From Hymenopus coronatus (Eukaryota; Arthropoda; Insecta; Mantodea; Hymenopodidae): DNA of 64,000 bases. The translations under genes and the position numbers were made by a program. Below are positions 32,900 to 43,800 of this stretch, in pieces (positions within the stretch are counted from its first letter, which is position 1; each line of letters opens with the position of its first letter). The notes beneath the pieces are model-generated. The model was not told the DNA's origin and ran no database searches. It saw only the letters and a list, made by a program, of their open reading frames with translations. The stretch is taken from NCBI GenBank assembly GCA_030762935.1, contig CM060892.1, positions 91,546,827-91,610,826 on the forward strand. Direction: 5' to 3'.

Positions 32900-33324
32900 G
32901 TATTTGAAGTATAAATTTTCATGACGTGTGTACTTAAACCACAGGTAACTCTTAACTCATACAACCATTTATTTTTATTTTAATTTCTGCTATGTAAAAG
33001 TTGTGATTGTTTTATTTAAAATGACAGTGCTCTGTGAAAGTAATGAGTAGAAGTAGTTAAATTTACTGGTGAAGACTGTTTGTTAAAATGGTAGGGGGTT
33101 AGGAAACAACTTTTAACTACCGTAAATGTGATAAATTCCCAATAAGAGTTATATCAATATTATGTGGCTTGAGGTTCTACTTGCTTTTTGTTTATATGAT
33201 ACCAGCAAGGAACACACAAACAAGTGATTAATTTATGACGAGTACATCAATGAAAATTGTATATATTAAATTCAGGACAGAAGAACAAAATAAGGTTTAA
33301 CTTGCCAGTGGATTATATGCAGGG
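32900..33324. other. Unassigned A+T-rich spacer
   Basis: Nothing recognised. Confidence 0.3.
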
Positions 33325-33465
33325 AGGTCACATGTTCTATTTGCATGATTTTCTCTAAATTGCTGTAACAAATTATTGTTAAAAATCATATTATCCTCTC
33401 TACTTTATGTCAGTCGAGATAAATCTTAGCATAAAATGTCTTAATTACTTGCTTCCTTGTAAGTA
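33325..33465 (+). mobile_element. HLE 5'-end fragment cut by mariner remnant
   Basis: TCACATGTTCTATTTGCATG, ATTTTCTCTAAATTGCTGTA, TAAATCTTAGCATAAAATGT, TTGCTTCCTTGTAAGTA. The HLE sequence stops at a TA where the mariner-like terminus CGAGGGTCATTTTTTTC begins, so the mariner apparently inserted into this HLE copy. Confidence 0.88.
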
Positions 33466-33790
33466 CGAGGGTCATTTTTTTCAACCTCCGATAGGCTATA
33501 AATAAAAGACAAGAACATAGAAAACAATTATTTTATTACTAAAAGTTTTGTACACATATGGTTACTTTTCAACATAATCACCGAAAAGATTGAGACATCA
33601 TCGTATCTGTGTACAAGCTTTGCAATACCCGCTTCAAAAAAATGTTGCCACCAATGATTTCAAATGAGCATTTGCGTTATTTTGAAGATCTTCGTTGGTT
33701 TGAAAATGCTGCCCTCCTAGCCACGTCTTCAGTTCAGGAAATCGCGATAAAAGAGACAAAAGAGAGTTAATATCGGCTTCCGAAAAATAC
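33466..33790 (-). mobile_element. Mariner-family element, 3' remnant
   Basis: The left edge TA-CGAGGGTCATTTTTTTCAA is a typical mariner-like terminal inverted repeat next to a TA target. The minus strand then carries a 3' UTR and the end of a transposase. The far terminus is missing. It interrupts an HLE copy, so it is younger than that copy. Confidence 0.8.
33562..33742 (-). pseudogene. Mariner transposase C-terminal fragment, disrupted
   Basis: In one frame the minus strand reads LKTWLGGQHFQTNEDL, NNANAHLKSLVATFF, then a stop. A shifted frame continues EAGIAKLVHRYD, and the original frame ends NLFGDYVEK followed by a stop. The GI.KLV.RYD...GDYVEK ending is the hallmark C-terminus of mariner transposases. 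The catalytic DD34D-type region is not present. At least two frame disruptions make it a dead copy. Confidence 0.85.
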
Positions 33791-33857
33791 TGAATACTAA
33801 TTCAAAAGCAAGTCCCTGTATTTATAACAGATGCAGATAAGATAAACAAATAGGCAT

Positions 33858-34592
33858 AATTATCTATTCCATTCAAATAGCTTTCTCTACTTATACTGTA
33901 ACTTATTCTTACAAAAGATTATTCTTCCATCTACTTCATGTTCATCAAGATAATCAGTGGAAATGAACTTTTTACTTAATTCCTTTTAAGTAAAAAGACA
34001 ATGAAAGAATACAGTAGGCTAAACCGGTAAGCAAGTCTTTTAACAACTTGTCGATATATGATGATATTGAAATTTGTTTCTGTATACATGGCCAGGAGTA
34101 AAAGAAAGGATCAGAAATGACAAATTCCCATTTGAGAAGAGAAAAGCTTAAAATATTTTAAAATTGAAACCAATAACAAGGAATATCGTGAAAACGGTTA
34201 ACTCTACAAAAAAATAAATAAAAAAGAATATGACATAAAATGTGTGTTTTAATGTAGTTTTGTGAACTATGTTTTTTTTTTTATGTTTCAAGTTTTACCA
34301 GTTATGCAAAAGGCATTCAAAATGAAGAGATTTTCAGAAACTATTCCCCAAAAATTATGTAAGTACGTTTTATTTGTCACGTAAACATCTAAAATACGAT
34401 ATTTTAATCAAAGTTATTACATCCATTTTTTTCATAAAATCAAAATTTTCTAAATGTTTTCCAAGTATAAGGTAGTTTGAGGAGGGGGACTTTTCGTGAA
34501 GGTCTTCATGTCGCTGAGCTTAATTATCAAGTTTGGTATATAACAGACTTATCGTTTTTGAGTTAAACTGTTCGCAGACACGCCCACGGATA
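33858..34592 (+). mobile_element. HLE copy, 3' palindrome missing
   Basis: 5' TAATTATCTATTCCATTCAA, ATAGCTTTCTCTACTTATAC. The core has TGACAAATTCCCATTTGAGA, ACCAATAACAAGGAATATCG, TATGTTTCAAGTTTTACCAG and CGATATTTTAATCAAAGTTA. The 3' part has AAGGTAGTTTGAGGAGGGGG and ATCGTTTTTGAGTTAAACTG. It ends in a short ACACGCCCACGGATACTTTC run; the last ~100 bp are lost. Confidence 0.88.
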
Positions 34593-36719
34593 CTTTCCCT
34601 ACCGATGTACTAAGTGGAAAAAATGTGAAAATACCGTAAAAGTATGTGAGACATTAAAATGGGCCGCCAAACAGTTTATATTGCAGATAAAACTACCTGA
34701 TAGTTCTTAAAACAACACAGAATAAATTAGTGCAACACAATAAATCAATAGCTGACCAAAACCCTGAACCAAAATATCATAAGTATTTAAACAACAACCA
34801 CATCTCTGGTCATCAAAACTGCGACAGGCCCGCGCGTCCAGAATAGTAACACTGTGGAGACCTCTTAAGGTCTTCTAAGTGTATTCAATTAAAGTTAGGA
34901 TCGATAAAAACTGACCAATTAAACGCTAACCTTTTAACAATATTCTACATTTAATAAAAGTAATATGTAACATATTTTACGTTTCTATGGACAATTGAAA
35001 TCGATTGGAGTACTCATTCCGTGTTGAAGATTGTATGAAATTGTGGATTCACATCTTATTGAATATTGGATTCAAACCTTTTAAAAAGTAGAATTGGAAT
35101 GGTATCAGATGAAAATGTGTTGCATGTAAACAAAAATGTTATGTATACTACTTATCCTTTACAACACGCTACACACTCGTTTTTTTTTTTTCTTAAATAT
35201 ACTTGCCAGAAACTGGTGTCATAAATAGAGCTCAATTTTGAGTTACGAAGCGCTCACAGTTGCAAACACATAGGGCAGTCAGAGGTATAAAGAGACGGCA
35301 GGGGGAAAGGATTTGTAGCGTAAACATGCACACGTTGAGGTGTAATCTGTTCCCAAAACAACTAATAACATTTATCGAAATTATATGCATCGTTCTAACT
35401 CATAAACTAACACAATAAAACAACAATTTCATAATATAATTAATAAATAAATATGCCGTGTACTTTTACAAATAAAAGCATGAAGCTTGATACAAAAAAT
35501 TCATGATAATAATGTGCTGAGCTTTGAAAAGACAGTGAAAATAAATTTAACAAACTCACTCAGAATTCACTGCAGAATATTACAAGATACACCTTTACTG
35601 TATCGAAAGAAAGGGCTCTTCTTCTGTCACTCAAAATATGTGTGAATCGTTCACAAGTTTGTTCAGTGACGAACGCCTATCCTTTCATATTTTCGACATT
35701 TTTCAATCTGCACTCACTTTCAGTGTTGACTGGTTTATCTACTAGCAAAAACTGAACGAGGTCAGGCAGTGAGCAATGCTAGATAGTCCAACACGTTTCG
35801 AACGGGCTGTATAGACCACATCTACTCCATCACGTCATGCTCTCTGTGTACCGAACCTCAATCCGGCAATTTCGGACCCGTTCCGCGCTCTAGTCATAAG
35901 ATATATAACAGCGCACTTTTATCATTTCCATAATCTGGCAATTTATTCCTCTTAGAAACATTCACCAACATCAAAATATTTTTGTAAATCACAGAACTAC
36001 GTTTAATAGAGTCGCAAACGTCAATCCAAATTAAAAGCTTTAACTATTTCTTCTGAACTTCGCGTGCCCAAACGAACTCAATTTGAACTGAATTAAACTG
36101 CAAAGTATATAAATGGAATTGCAGTCCGATAGATTTAAATTCCCCCATGGAACGTGGTATTAGAATAGAAGATTCATGGAGCCCATAAGTTACATAGTAA
36201 ATAAATTACATAAAATTACAGTTAAAACGGAAACATGACCAACATCGAACTGCTGAATAAGAAGTAGTATATTTGTTTACAAAGATTCAAGATAAGCTCT
36301 GGAATTCTAAGTCGAGGAACATTTGTTACGAAACGATTACTTATCCGCGGGAACACAGGGCACTTCGCCGTTCCACAATATAAATTATAATTGAGTCTCC
36401 GAAAATAAACATTGTATGTAAGAATGAAATTCCAAACTTGACTTGCAGCACTAACAAATAATTTATGGCTCAAAACCACAATCTTTATTGAAAACTTTAT
36501 TGAATCTAAACCAAGAATTATACAAAGTTTAAGTAATTTCAATCCTCACAACAAATCATGTACCTGTACTTACGACACCACAGTTAACAGATTAGGAAAC
36601 GCAAACACTATCAGACTACCAGCTGGCTCTCGCTAGGCTCCTGAGACAAAGAAAAACAAAGGGGACATCACGGAAACTCGAAAATATAAGAACCTAAACT
36701 TCCCTCAACAGCACAACCA
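34593..36719. other. Longest HLE-free stretch of the first 40 kb, unassigned
   Basis: No family of this window is recognised across about 2.1 kb. There is a 12-T tract near 35180. A 106-codon minus-strand frame (36222-36542) has no identifiable domain. About 35.78-35.90 kb is less A+T-rich (CCGAACCTCAATCCGGCAAT, then TTCGGACCCGTTCCGCGCTC), followed by AAGATATATAACAGCGC, which could be a TATA-type element. It may hold unique sequence such as an exon or promoter. Confidence 0.3.
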
Positions 36720-37047
36720 TTTCCGAAATATCTTTGTTATTGATTTAAGTTTTCCAATACTTACACATTTGTCAAATGGGAAGTCGTTATGGCTTTTCAT
36801 GGTATTTACTACTGACCATGCAAAGATAGCAATTCCCATGTCATGACATATCGATAAACTATTAAAAGAATACATATCCTAGCGCTTTAGCCTAATTTAT
36901 TTGTGCATACAAGGAAATATGTAATAATGAAACAATTTCAACGGATTGTTATTTCGATTAGTATGGAGTAGATGGAAGAATCAAGGCTTGTAAGAGTACA
37001 TTGATGCAGAACAGTTAGTGTAAAGCATTGAAATGTAATACATCAGC
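36720..37047 (-). mobile_element. HLE 5' part, first unit of a cluster
   Basis: TTTCCGAAATATCTTTGTTA, TTCGATTAGTATGGAGTAGA and the 5' end AGTGTAAAGCATTGAAATGT, AATACATCAGCC. Its terminal T-run is shared with the start of the next copy. Confidence 0.8.
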
Positions 37048-37818
37048 CTTTTACTTTCTCTGCCATGTATATATAAAGTACACAGAAGCTAGGGAAGGTA
37101 TGGTATTCCAACAAAATTGGCTTCCAATATTCCACCAGAAATACATGATTCGAGGTCCCTAAAACTTAGAAGAAAACACTTTTAGAAAACTGTCAGTATG
37201 GCCTGCCCGTACATCAGTAAATCCAAAATGAAGTTTCGAATATATACCAAACTTCATATTTAAGTCAAGCATTTACCAAGGATGCGATTCGAAGCTTTTT
37301 AAGAAAACTCCCCATCCAAAATATAGTATATTTAAAATACATTTATGTCAATGGAACGAATATCATGATTTATCCGTGAAAGCCTCTGAAGTTCTGTAGC
37401 TTTTGGATGACTTTTGTATAACTGATAAACCACAGGTAATAAGAGAAATTTTCACTCCACAAACAAATTTAGTTCTCATAACACATAATTTGTGTTAAAT
37501 ACATTTTTCCGGAGTTAATCGTTATTGGTTTCAATTTTAAAATACTCTTATATTTCTCAAATGGAAAACCGTTATTCATTTTTCTTTCTCCTCTTCAAGC
37601 AAGAGCATAACATAGTGACCACCAGTTGAATGATTTTACCATTACTGTAGTCTTGCTTGTGCATTTCCTAATTCCCGCGTATCTATAAGGAAATATATAA
37701 TAACATTATTTCTGCAAATGTTTATATCGATATACGTAAAATCGATAAAAAATATGCTTAGGTAAGAACAGTTTGTTGCAGGATAAGCAAAGAAATTATG
37801 TGATTGTGCTCACCTTTT
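37048..37818 (-). mobile_element. HLE copy, full span, diverged
   Basis: CTTTTACTTTCTCTGCCATG abuts the CATCAGCC end of the preceding unit with only the T-run between. Core: CAAGGATGCGATTCGAAGCT, AGTTAATCGTTATTGGTTTC. A deletion lies around 37325. 5' end GCAAAGAAATTATGTGATTG. Confidence 0.85.
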
Positions 37819-37828
37819 CTTTCTGCCT

Positions 37829-38410
37829 ATTCTTTCTCTAGCACGTGTGTACAATGTACATAATAAATGGAGAAGTACTGTGTCCCATTCAACAATTTTA
37901 TAACTAGAGGTGACAAAAAATACACGCTTTGAGACCACCTGAATAAAAAAAAAAAAAGGAATCAGAAAAAGGCCCTATATATCTGTGTGTGTGTGGACAT
38001 CGGTTAAGTACAAAACTAGCTACTTCAATTTTATTTATTTTCCAGGAATGCGACAGAAATATTTCCGAGAAAATTCATACAGCCAAACTCTCTTATATGG
38101 AACATTTCTTAGAAAGTTTAACTTTTTCAAAAATTTCTCAAACGTTTTGAATTAAGTTACTGTGTTTAAAGATACTTTAATGACAGTCCAAATGAATTTC
38201 TTGTTTTTCCCTTTTTTCTTTCAGTTTTTCTATCACTTAAACCTATGGTACTCCCTTATTTCGCTTCTACTTACAGGAAGCAAGTAATAAAATTATTTCT
38301 GCTAATGTTTTTTTGATTAGCATGAAGTAAATAGAAGCATAAGCTTTTTAACAATAATTGGTTATGGGGATGAAGAGAAAACCACGTGAATGGAACAAAT
38401 CAGTTTTTTC
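37829..38410 (-). mobile_element. HLE copy, internally deleted
   Basis: TATTCTTTCTCTAGCACGTG begins 10 bp after the previous unit. It carries GGAATGCGACAGAAATATTT, then jumps at about 38210-38225 into CTATCACTTAAACCTATGGT, GATTAGCATGAAGTAAATAG. It ends GAAGAGAAAACCACGTGAAT, GGAACAAATCAGTTTTTT. Confidence 0.88.
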
Positions 38411-38432
38411 TTTTTCTTTTTCTCCATTTTAA

Positions 38433-38563
38433 AGTAAGGAGACCAGTTATGCTAATATTTATCTCGGTTAGCATGACATAGAAAGAATGATAATCTTTTC
38501 TAAGGAGAGTTTGTTTGTGGAACAGCTAGAGAAAGGCATTTGAATTGAACAGTCACATTTTTG
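38433..38563 (-). mobile_element. HLE 5'-end fragment
   Basis: AAAGTAAGGAGACCAGTTAT, ATTTATCTCGGTTAGCATGA, ACAGCTAGAGAAAGGCATTT, GAATTGAACAGTCACATTTT. Fourth minus-strand unit of the cluster. Confidence 0.85.
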
Positions 38564-38574
38564 TAGTAATATTT

Positions 38575-38980
38575 TTTCTATCTTATAGTTTACCAGTTAA
38601 GCAAAGGTTATCCAGAGCGATCAGAAATACAGAATATATTCCTAGATATTTAAGATGTATATTTCATGTAATATAAAATTTTGCATATATATGATATTTT
38701 AATAAAAATGCCAGTCATTTTTAAAAAGAAAAACTTTTCGAATTTTCTTCACGTAAGAGATGTTTAGGGGTGGGGGATTTTCCTAAGATCCTTTTTGTTG
38801 CATCTTTGGAATATGCTGAACTCAAATTGAAGTTTTGTGTTTAACACACTAACATTTTTTTCTAACAATACTTTTATATTCAGGGATTCCAATTCGCGAA
38901 ATCTTGGTATGGATTTTTAGGCGAAAAGTAGGAGTAGCTTCTCTGTTTACTATGTATGTAGTAGAGAAAGTACAAAAAAT
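38575..38980 (+). mobile_element. HLE 3' half
   Basis: Orientation switches here. TCTTATAGTTTACCAGTTAA, TATGATATTTTAATAAAAAT, GATGTTTAGGGGTGGGGGAT, ATATTCAGGGATTCC, GTATGGATTTTTAGGCGAAA and the worn palindrome TTCTCTGTTTACTATGTATG / TAGTAGAGAAAGTACAAAAA. Confidence 0.88.
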
Positions 38981-39803
38981 GTATGTGATTTGTTCCATTC
39001 ACATGCCTTTCTTTAGTCACTATAACATATTATCGTTAAAAGGCTTACTCTTCATGCTAATCGAGAAAAACATTGGCAGGAACGGTCTTATTACTTAGTT
39101 TATAAGTAGAAGGAAAACAAGGGATTACATTATGCTAAACTGGCAGTCAAATGTTTTAAAATGTAGGGCTATGGGGTTGAAATCCATTTTGTTGCCTGAC
39201 CAGGAATTGACAAGTTTCCGCATGAGAAAAGTAAATATTTTAAAACTAAAACCAATAACAAAGAATATCTGGAATGCCGTCAATTGCACGAAATTGTGTG
39301 TTTTAATGAGATATATATTATTGTGCAGAAAGTTTTTGTCTATCGCTTACGGTTTACTAGCTATGTAAAACTGAAAAAAATTAATCCAGAATAAAGAGGT
39401 CTTCAGAGGCTTTTCCCAGAAAATTCAAGATACACATTTTGTTTGCAACGCAAATAGCTTAAGTATTAGTTATTTTTAATCAAAATCGGTAGAGCCGTTT
39501 CTGAGAAAATAAAAACTTTCGAATTTTTTTCCATGTAAGTGGTAGTTGTGGGTTGGGAGATTTACTTGAAAATCCTCGTGTCGCAGATACTGAACTTAAA
39601 TATAAAGTTTGGTATTTAACACACTTTTCGTTTTTGAGTTATGCTGCCCAGAGACAGACAAACAGACAGACAGACACACACACAACAGACAGGGAGTCCC
39701 AAAACATGTGTTTCCGTTAAAATCTCGATATCGAATTTTTGGGTGAAATACAATACCTTCTCTATACACTATGTACATAGTACGTGCAGAGAAAGTAAAA
39801 AAA
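38981..39803 (+). mobile_element. HLE copy, full span
   Basis: Begins directly at the A-run that ends the previous unit: TATGTGATTTGTTCCATTCA, CATGCCTTTCTTTAGTCACT. Core TCATGCTAATCGAGAAAAAC and ATCCAGAATAAAGAGGTCTT. 3' end GATATCGAATTTTTGGGTGA, CTTCTCTATACACTATGTAC, ATAGTACGTGCAGAGAAAGT. It carries a CAGACAGACAGACA variant microsatellite (39650-39680). Confidence 0.93.
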
Positions 39804-39857
39804 TGTATATTTCCGAACTTTTTTCTATGGATTGTGGTTTAGACTAGTAGGTTTTAA

Positions 39858-40046
39858 GAAACGATGCATGAATTTGATGAAAGGATTCTCAATGTGCATG
39901 AAGCTTAAAGTTGCTCGACATTCGTTTTCTCATATAAGGGAAAACCACGAAAAAAACTCATCTGAGTAACTCATGCTAGCGGAGACTCGAACTTTGGATC
40001 ACTGGAATGTAAAGCAGGCACGCTACAGAAGCGAGCTGGGCACTTT
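39858..40046 (-). mobile_element. SINE B, diverged
   Basis: TGCTCGACATTCGTTTTCTC, ATATAAGGGAAAACCACGAA, CATCTGAGTAACTCATGCTA, AGACTCGAACTTTGGATCAC (B-box region) and AAGCAGGCACGCTACAGAAG. The 3' tail is lost. Confidence 0.75.
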
Positions 40047-40125
40047 TTGAAGCTGGTATATATGCTACTAAATCTTTATAGCGGAGAATTGGAACTTGTT
40101 GGCTGCTTCTTCCCTTCGCTTGCAG

Positions 40126-40154
40126 GATGAGCAAACTACGAAAACATGCGTGGA
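40126..40154 (+). other. Candidate 29-nt micro-exon (speculative)
   Basis: A pyrimidine-rich acceptor-like tract GGCTGCTTCTTCCCTTCGCT ending TGCAG stands at 40100-40125. A perfect donor-like GTAAGTAC follows after 29 nt. The interval is open in at least two frames and contains an ATG in favourable context (AGGATGA). No neighbouring exon was identified, so this rests on splice-site resemblance alone. Confidence 0.2.
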
Positions 40155-41035
40155 GTAAGTACACTAAGTGCAGTACGTCACATGGAAGTTTTGTTCTATC
40201 ATTTCGGCGTTAGAGCGCGCTGGTGTTTTCGGAAGTGTGCCCGAGACAGCCTCCATTAGGATCGTAAAACACACAACACAGACGCGCTCACCCTTCATAC
40301 ACGAAATATGCGTGCAGCGAGGAGCATGCGAGCATAAACTGCTACTAAGTGGATGAGGGGCACTGGCGCGTCTCTGCAGTGCGTAGCATGGTCCCTTCGC
40401 ATATACCGTAAAATAACATGCTACCAGACTGCGTTTGCTGTTAACTCAATCTGGATTTCAGGTCAGAGAAATACGGGCTACTGGCTACGACCAGCTCGCA
40501 CATGTTTCACGGAATTTGCGAGAAACGGGAAAATGGTGACTACTTCAAATACAGGACCTGGAAATATAAACGTGTAACCTGATATTCCTTTGAAAACATC
40601 TGTTGTGCTATCATGTACATAACTTTCTCTACACACTAACATTTATTAGTGTTACGCAAAACACGGTATTCGGTTCGTTTGTTGGGTGTGGCCAATACTG
40701 AAGTTCGTTTCTGAGACAAGAGGCAAGCTATGCTCTTTGGACTTTGCCCTCTAACATTTATTTTATTTAATTATTGCACATATGTATAATATTATAACTT
40801 ACAGAAAGCGGATTATTTATTTTATATATTTGTAGTAGTTACTTGAGACCCCTGCTTTAACTCGGCGTAACTGCAACCTAGATATATGTAGACTGGTTGA
40901 ATTAATCAATAAATGAATGAATAAGTGTATTTATTTAAATACCAGTATAGATACAATGATTATCATCACACGAGTCCACAGACCGTACGTGGTCTTGTAA
41001 TACACAAAATAAAAAGCAATATTAAAAACAAATAA
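40155..41035. other. Unassigned; CpG-containing patch then A+T-rich
   Basis: 40200-40560 is unusually G+C- and CpG-rich for this window. Two short plus-strand frames (62 and 74 codons) show no domain. From 40740 on it is A+T-rich, with AATCAATAAATGAATGAATA near 40900 resembling a retroposon tail. Confidence 0.3.
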
Positions 41036-41917
41036 TCCGACGTGTTCCATTTACATTACTTTCTCTACAACAAATCCTTGTTAAAAAGCTAATGCTTGCA
41101 TTTACTTCATGCTAATCGAGAAAAAATTAGCAGAAATAGTCTTATTATTGCTTCCTTGTAAGCAGAAGCGAAATAAGAGAGTGCCATAGTTTAAAGTGAT
41201 AGTCAAAAGCTGGTTGCTATGTGACTCAAGTTCCTTTGTTGTATGGGCAGGAGTTGACAAATTTCTGTATGAGAGAAGTATACGTTTTTTAAAGCTGAAA
41301 CCAGAAACAAGGAATGTCTAAAAAACGATCACCACCACAAAAAATGTATATAGCATAAATTGTGTGTTTTAACGTGCACTACGTTTTTTGTGTGGTAAGT
41401 TTTTGTCCATCTCTTAAGTTTAGCAACAATGCAAACTTCCTTAAAATTCATCCAGAATAAAGTAGTCTTCAGAGACTATTCCCAGAAAATTCAGGATATA
41501 CATTTTGCTTTTCAGGTAAATATATTTAATATACGTTATTTTAATTAAAATCCTTACAGCCATATTTGAGAAAATCAAAATGTTCGAAAAAAGTTCCATG
41601 TAAAGTGTAGTTTGGGGTGGGGAATTTTCTGGGAAATCTTCGTGTTGTACCCTTGGAATATACCGAACTTAAACACCAAGTTTGGTATTTAACGGTCTTT
41701 TCGTTTTTGAGCTATGCTGTCCACAGACACACACCCTCACACACACAGACACACACAAACACACACATAAACGGACATTTTTCTAAAAATGTTTTTTTTG
41801 GATTCAGGGGGACCCAAAATATGTCTTTCCCGCAAAATCTCGGTATAGAATTTTTGGGTGCATTACAATACCTTCTCTATACACTATATACATAATACGT
41901 ATAGAGGAAGTAAAAAT
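41036..41917 (+). mobile_element. HLE copy, full length, well preserved
   Basis: 5' AATCCGACGTGTTCCATTTA, CATTACTTTCTCTACAACAA (CATCTCTG is missing just after the motif). GCTAATCGAGAAAAAATTAG hairpin near 41110-41130. 3' AGACACACACCCTCACACAC, TCGGTATAGAATTTTTGGGT, CTTCTCTATACACTATATAC and GTATAGAGGAAGTAAAAATG. About 880 bp. Confidence 0.96.
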
Positions 41918-42021
41918 GAAAAAAGTGCACATGTAAATAAAAATACAAACATATTAAATTTACACACACGATAAACGACAAACCATACATATTTCGGAGC
42001 ATTAGCGTGCCCTTATGTAGC

Positions 42022-42893
42022 AAAAAATCTGATATGTACCATTCACATGACTTTCTCTATATCCCTGCAACAAGTTATTCTTAAAAAGCGTATACTTCTA
42101 TTTATTTCACACTTATCAGAAACATTGAGCAGAAATAGTCTTATTACTTGCTTCCTTGTAAGTAGAAGCGAAATAACGGACTACCATAGGTTAAAGTGAT
42201 TGTCAAAAGCTGGTTGCTCTGAGACTGAAGTTCCTTTGTTTGTATGGACACGAGTTCACAAAGTCCTACATGAGAAAAGTATGTTTTTGATAGCTGAAAC
42301 CAAAAACAAGGAATATCTCAAAGACCATCAACCCCACGAAAAATGTATATAACATAAATTGTGTGTTTTAAAGTGCTCTACATTTGTTGTGTGGTAAGTT
42401 TTTGTCCATCTCTTACGGTTTAGCAGTTATACAAAATTCTGTAAGATTGACCTAGAATAAAGTAGTCTTCAGAGGCTAATCCCAGAAAATTCAAAATATA
42501 CATTTTATTTGTCAGGTAAATAGCTTTAATATACGTTATCTTAATCAAAATCGTAAGAGCCATTTTTTAGAAAATCAAAATTTTCGAAAAAAGTTCCATG
42601 TAAAGGGTAGTTTGGGGTGGGGTACTTTTCTCAAAATCTTCGTGTTGCATCCCGGAAAGATACTAAACCTAAATACGAAGTCTGGTATTTTACCGAATTT
42701 TCGTTTTTGAGTTATCGTGTTCACAGACACACGGACACATACACACACGGACCTTTTTCTGAAAACACCTTTTTTGGATACAGGAGACCCTAAAACATAT
42801 ATTTTCGGTGAAATCTCGGTATCCAATCTTTTGGTGGAGTGCAATACTTTCTCTATACACTATGTACATAGTGCGTATAGAGAAAGTAAAAAT
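42022..42893 (+). mobile_element. HLE copy, full length, well preserved
   Basis: AAAAAATCTGATATGTACCA, TTCACATGACTTTCTCTATA, TCCCTGCAACAAGTTATTCT at the 5' end. 3' CTCGGTATCCAATCTTTTGG, ACTTTCTCTATACACTATGT and ACATAGTGCGTATAGAGAAA, then GTAAAAATAC. The terminal palindrome here is nearly perfect over about 42 bp. It lies 105 bp behind the previous copy in the same orientation. Confidence 0.97.
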
Positions 42894-42985
42894 ACACTCA
42901 AGATATATAAAACAGAAGAGCTAAAAAGTTATTATATTGATTTGTATGCAGTTTGTCATTCTTTTCAGCCATTATTTTGTTGTGA
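42894..42985. other. Spacer between HLE and LINE remnant
   Basis: A+T-rich; may include the 3' UTR of the minus-strand LINE remnant. Confidence 0.3.
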
Positions 42986-43800
42986 TGTTAGTGTTGTATA
43001 TATCTGTATTTGAAGCACCTTTGAGCACTTCTTATTGCCTCTTTTCGCTCGTCCCTACTATCAGCCTTCTCAGGTTTCAGCTGTCTCGTCTTAAGTAGAA
43101 ATTTACCTTTCTCCTTCCTGTCTTCCATGCCTGCCAGTAGCGTCCAACATGCTCCTAACTCTCCGCGTACTGCGGCAAATACTTTTTCCTCCATACCTAC
43201 GTACTTCAAGACATTCACTCGTGATTCTACCTCCTCACAAATGGAGCAGCTTTTCATACCATTCTCGTCAATAATGTTTTCCGCCAAACTTCTAGTCCAA
43301 TTCACACTCCAGCGTGTCTCTAATGAGCTTAGTTTGACATATTGCTACATACCCCATTCCGATTTTAGCTCACAGTATTTCCAACGAAGCCTTCTCCGTG
43401 CATTACGAATTTATTTGCCATCTTTCAATATCACAGAGGTGATTCTTAATTTTTCTTCAAACTCTCTGTTTGTTTCCCTGCCCCGCCATACAAATGCATC
43501 CTAATCCAATAGTTTCCAAACCTTTCTTTAATTTTGTAACCCACGTCAAACTACGGTCTCAGTTGTTTACGGTGGTAGACTGATCTAATTAGAGATTTGT
43601 TTCTGTGAACGATTCTCAACCAATATTTACAGATGTTGCACTCTATCGTTTCAAGATGCGCCCCAGATTCCCTCATTATTCCGCAGTCGGCCGTACCCCT
43701 GCCTACTCGGAGAATTTCTTTCAAAAATTGGGTGCTCACTTCCTTATGTTCCAAACCCCATATTTCTCGTGTATACTGGATGCTTCGTTGATCCATTGGA
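42986..43800 (-). pseudogene. Non-LTR retrotransposon ORF2, C-terminal remnant
   Basis: On the minus strand two adjoining disrupted frames look like the region after reverse transcriptase in CR1/Jockey-type LINEs. The upstream one (43551-43796) has IWGLEHKEVSTQFLKEILRV, then CNICKYWLRIVHRNKSLIRS, matching the WG...Q..FLK.ILGV ... KYWL.....S pattern. The downstream one (43500 to 42988) passes two stops and has a short CSIC Cys pair before a Lys/Glu-rich tail. No RT catalytic motif (FADD/YADD) lies in the piece, as it is 5'-truncated. Family resemblance is by eye. Confidence 0.5.

Noticed and set aside
36720..39803. CRISPR-like array or satellite DNA
   Set aside because: Units are long, truncated at different places and in mixed orientation. 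There is no regular short repeat-spacer pattern.
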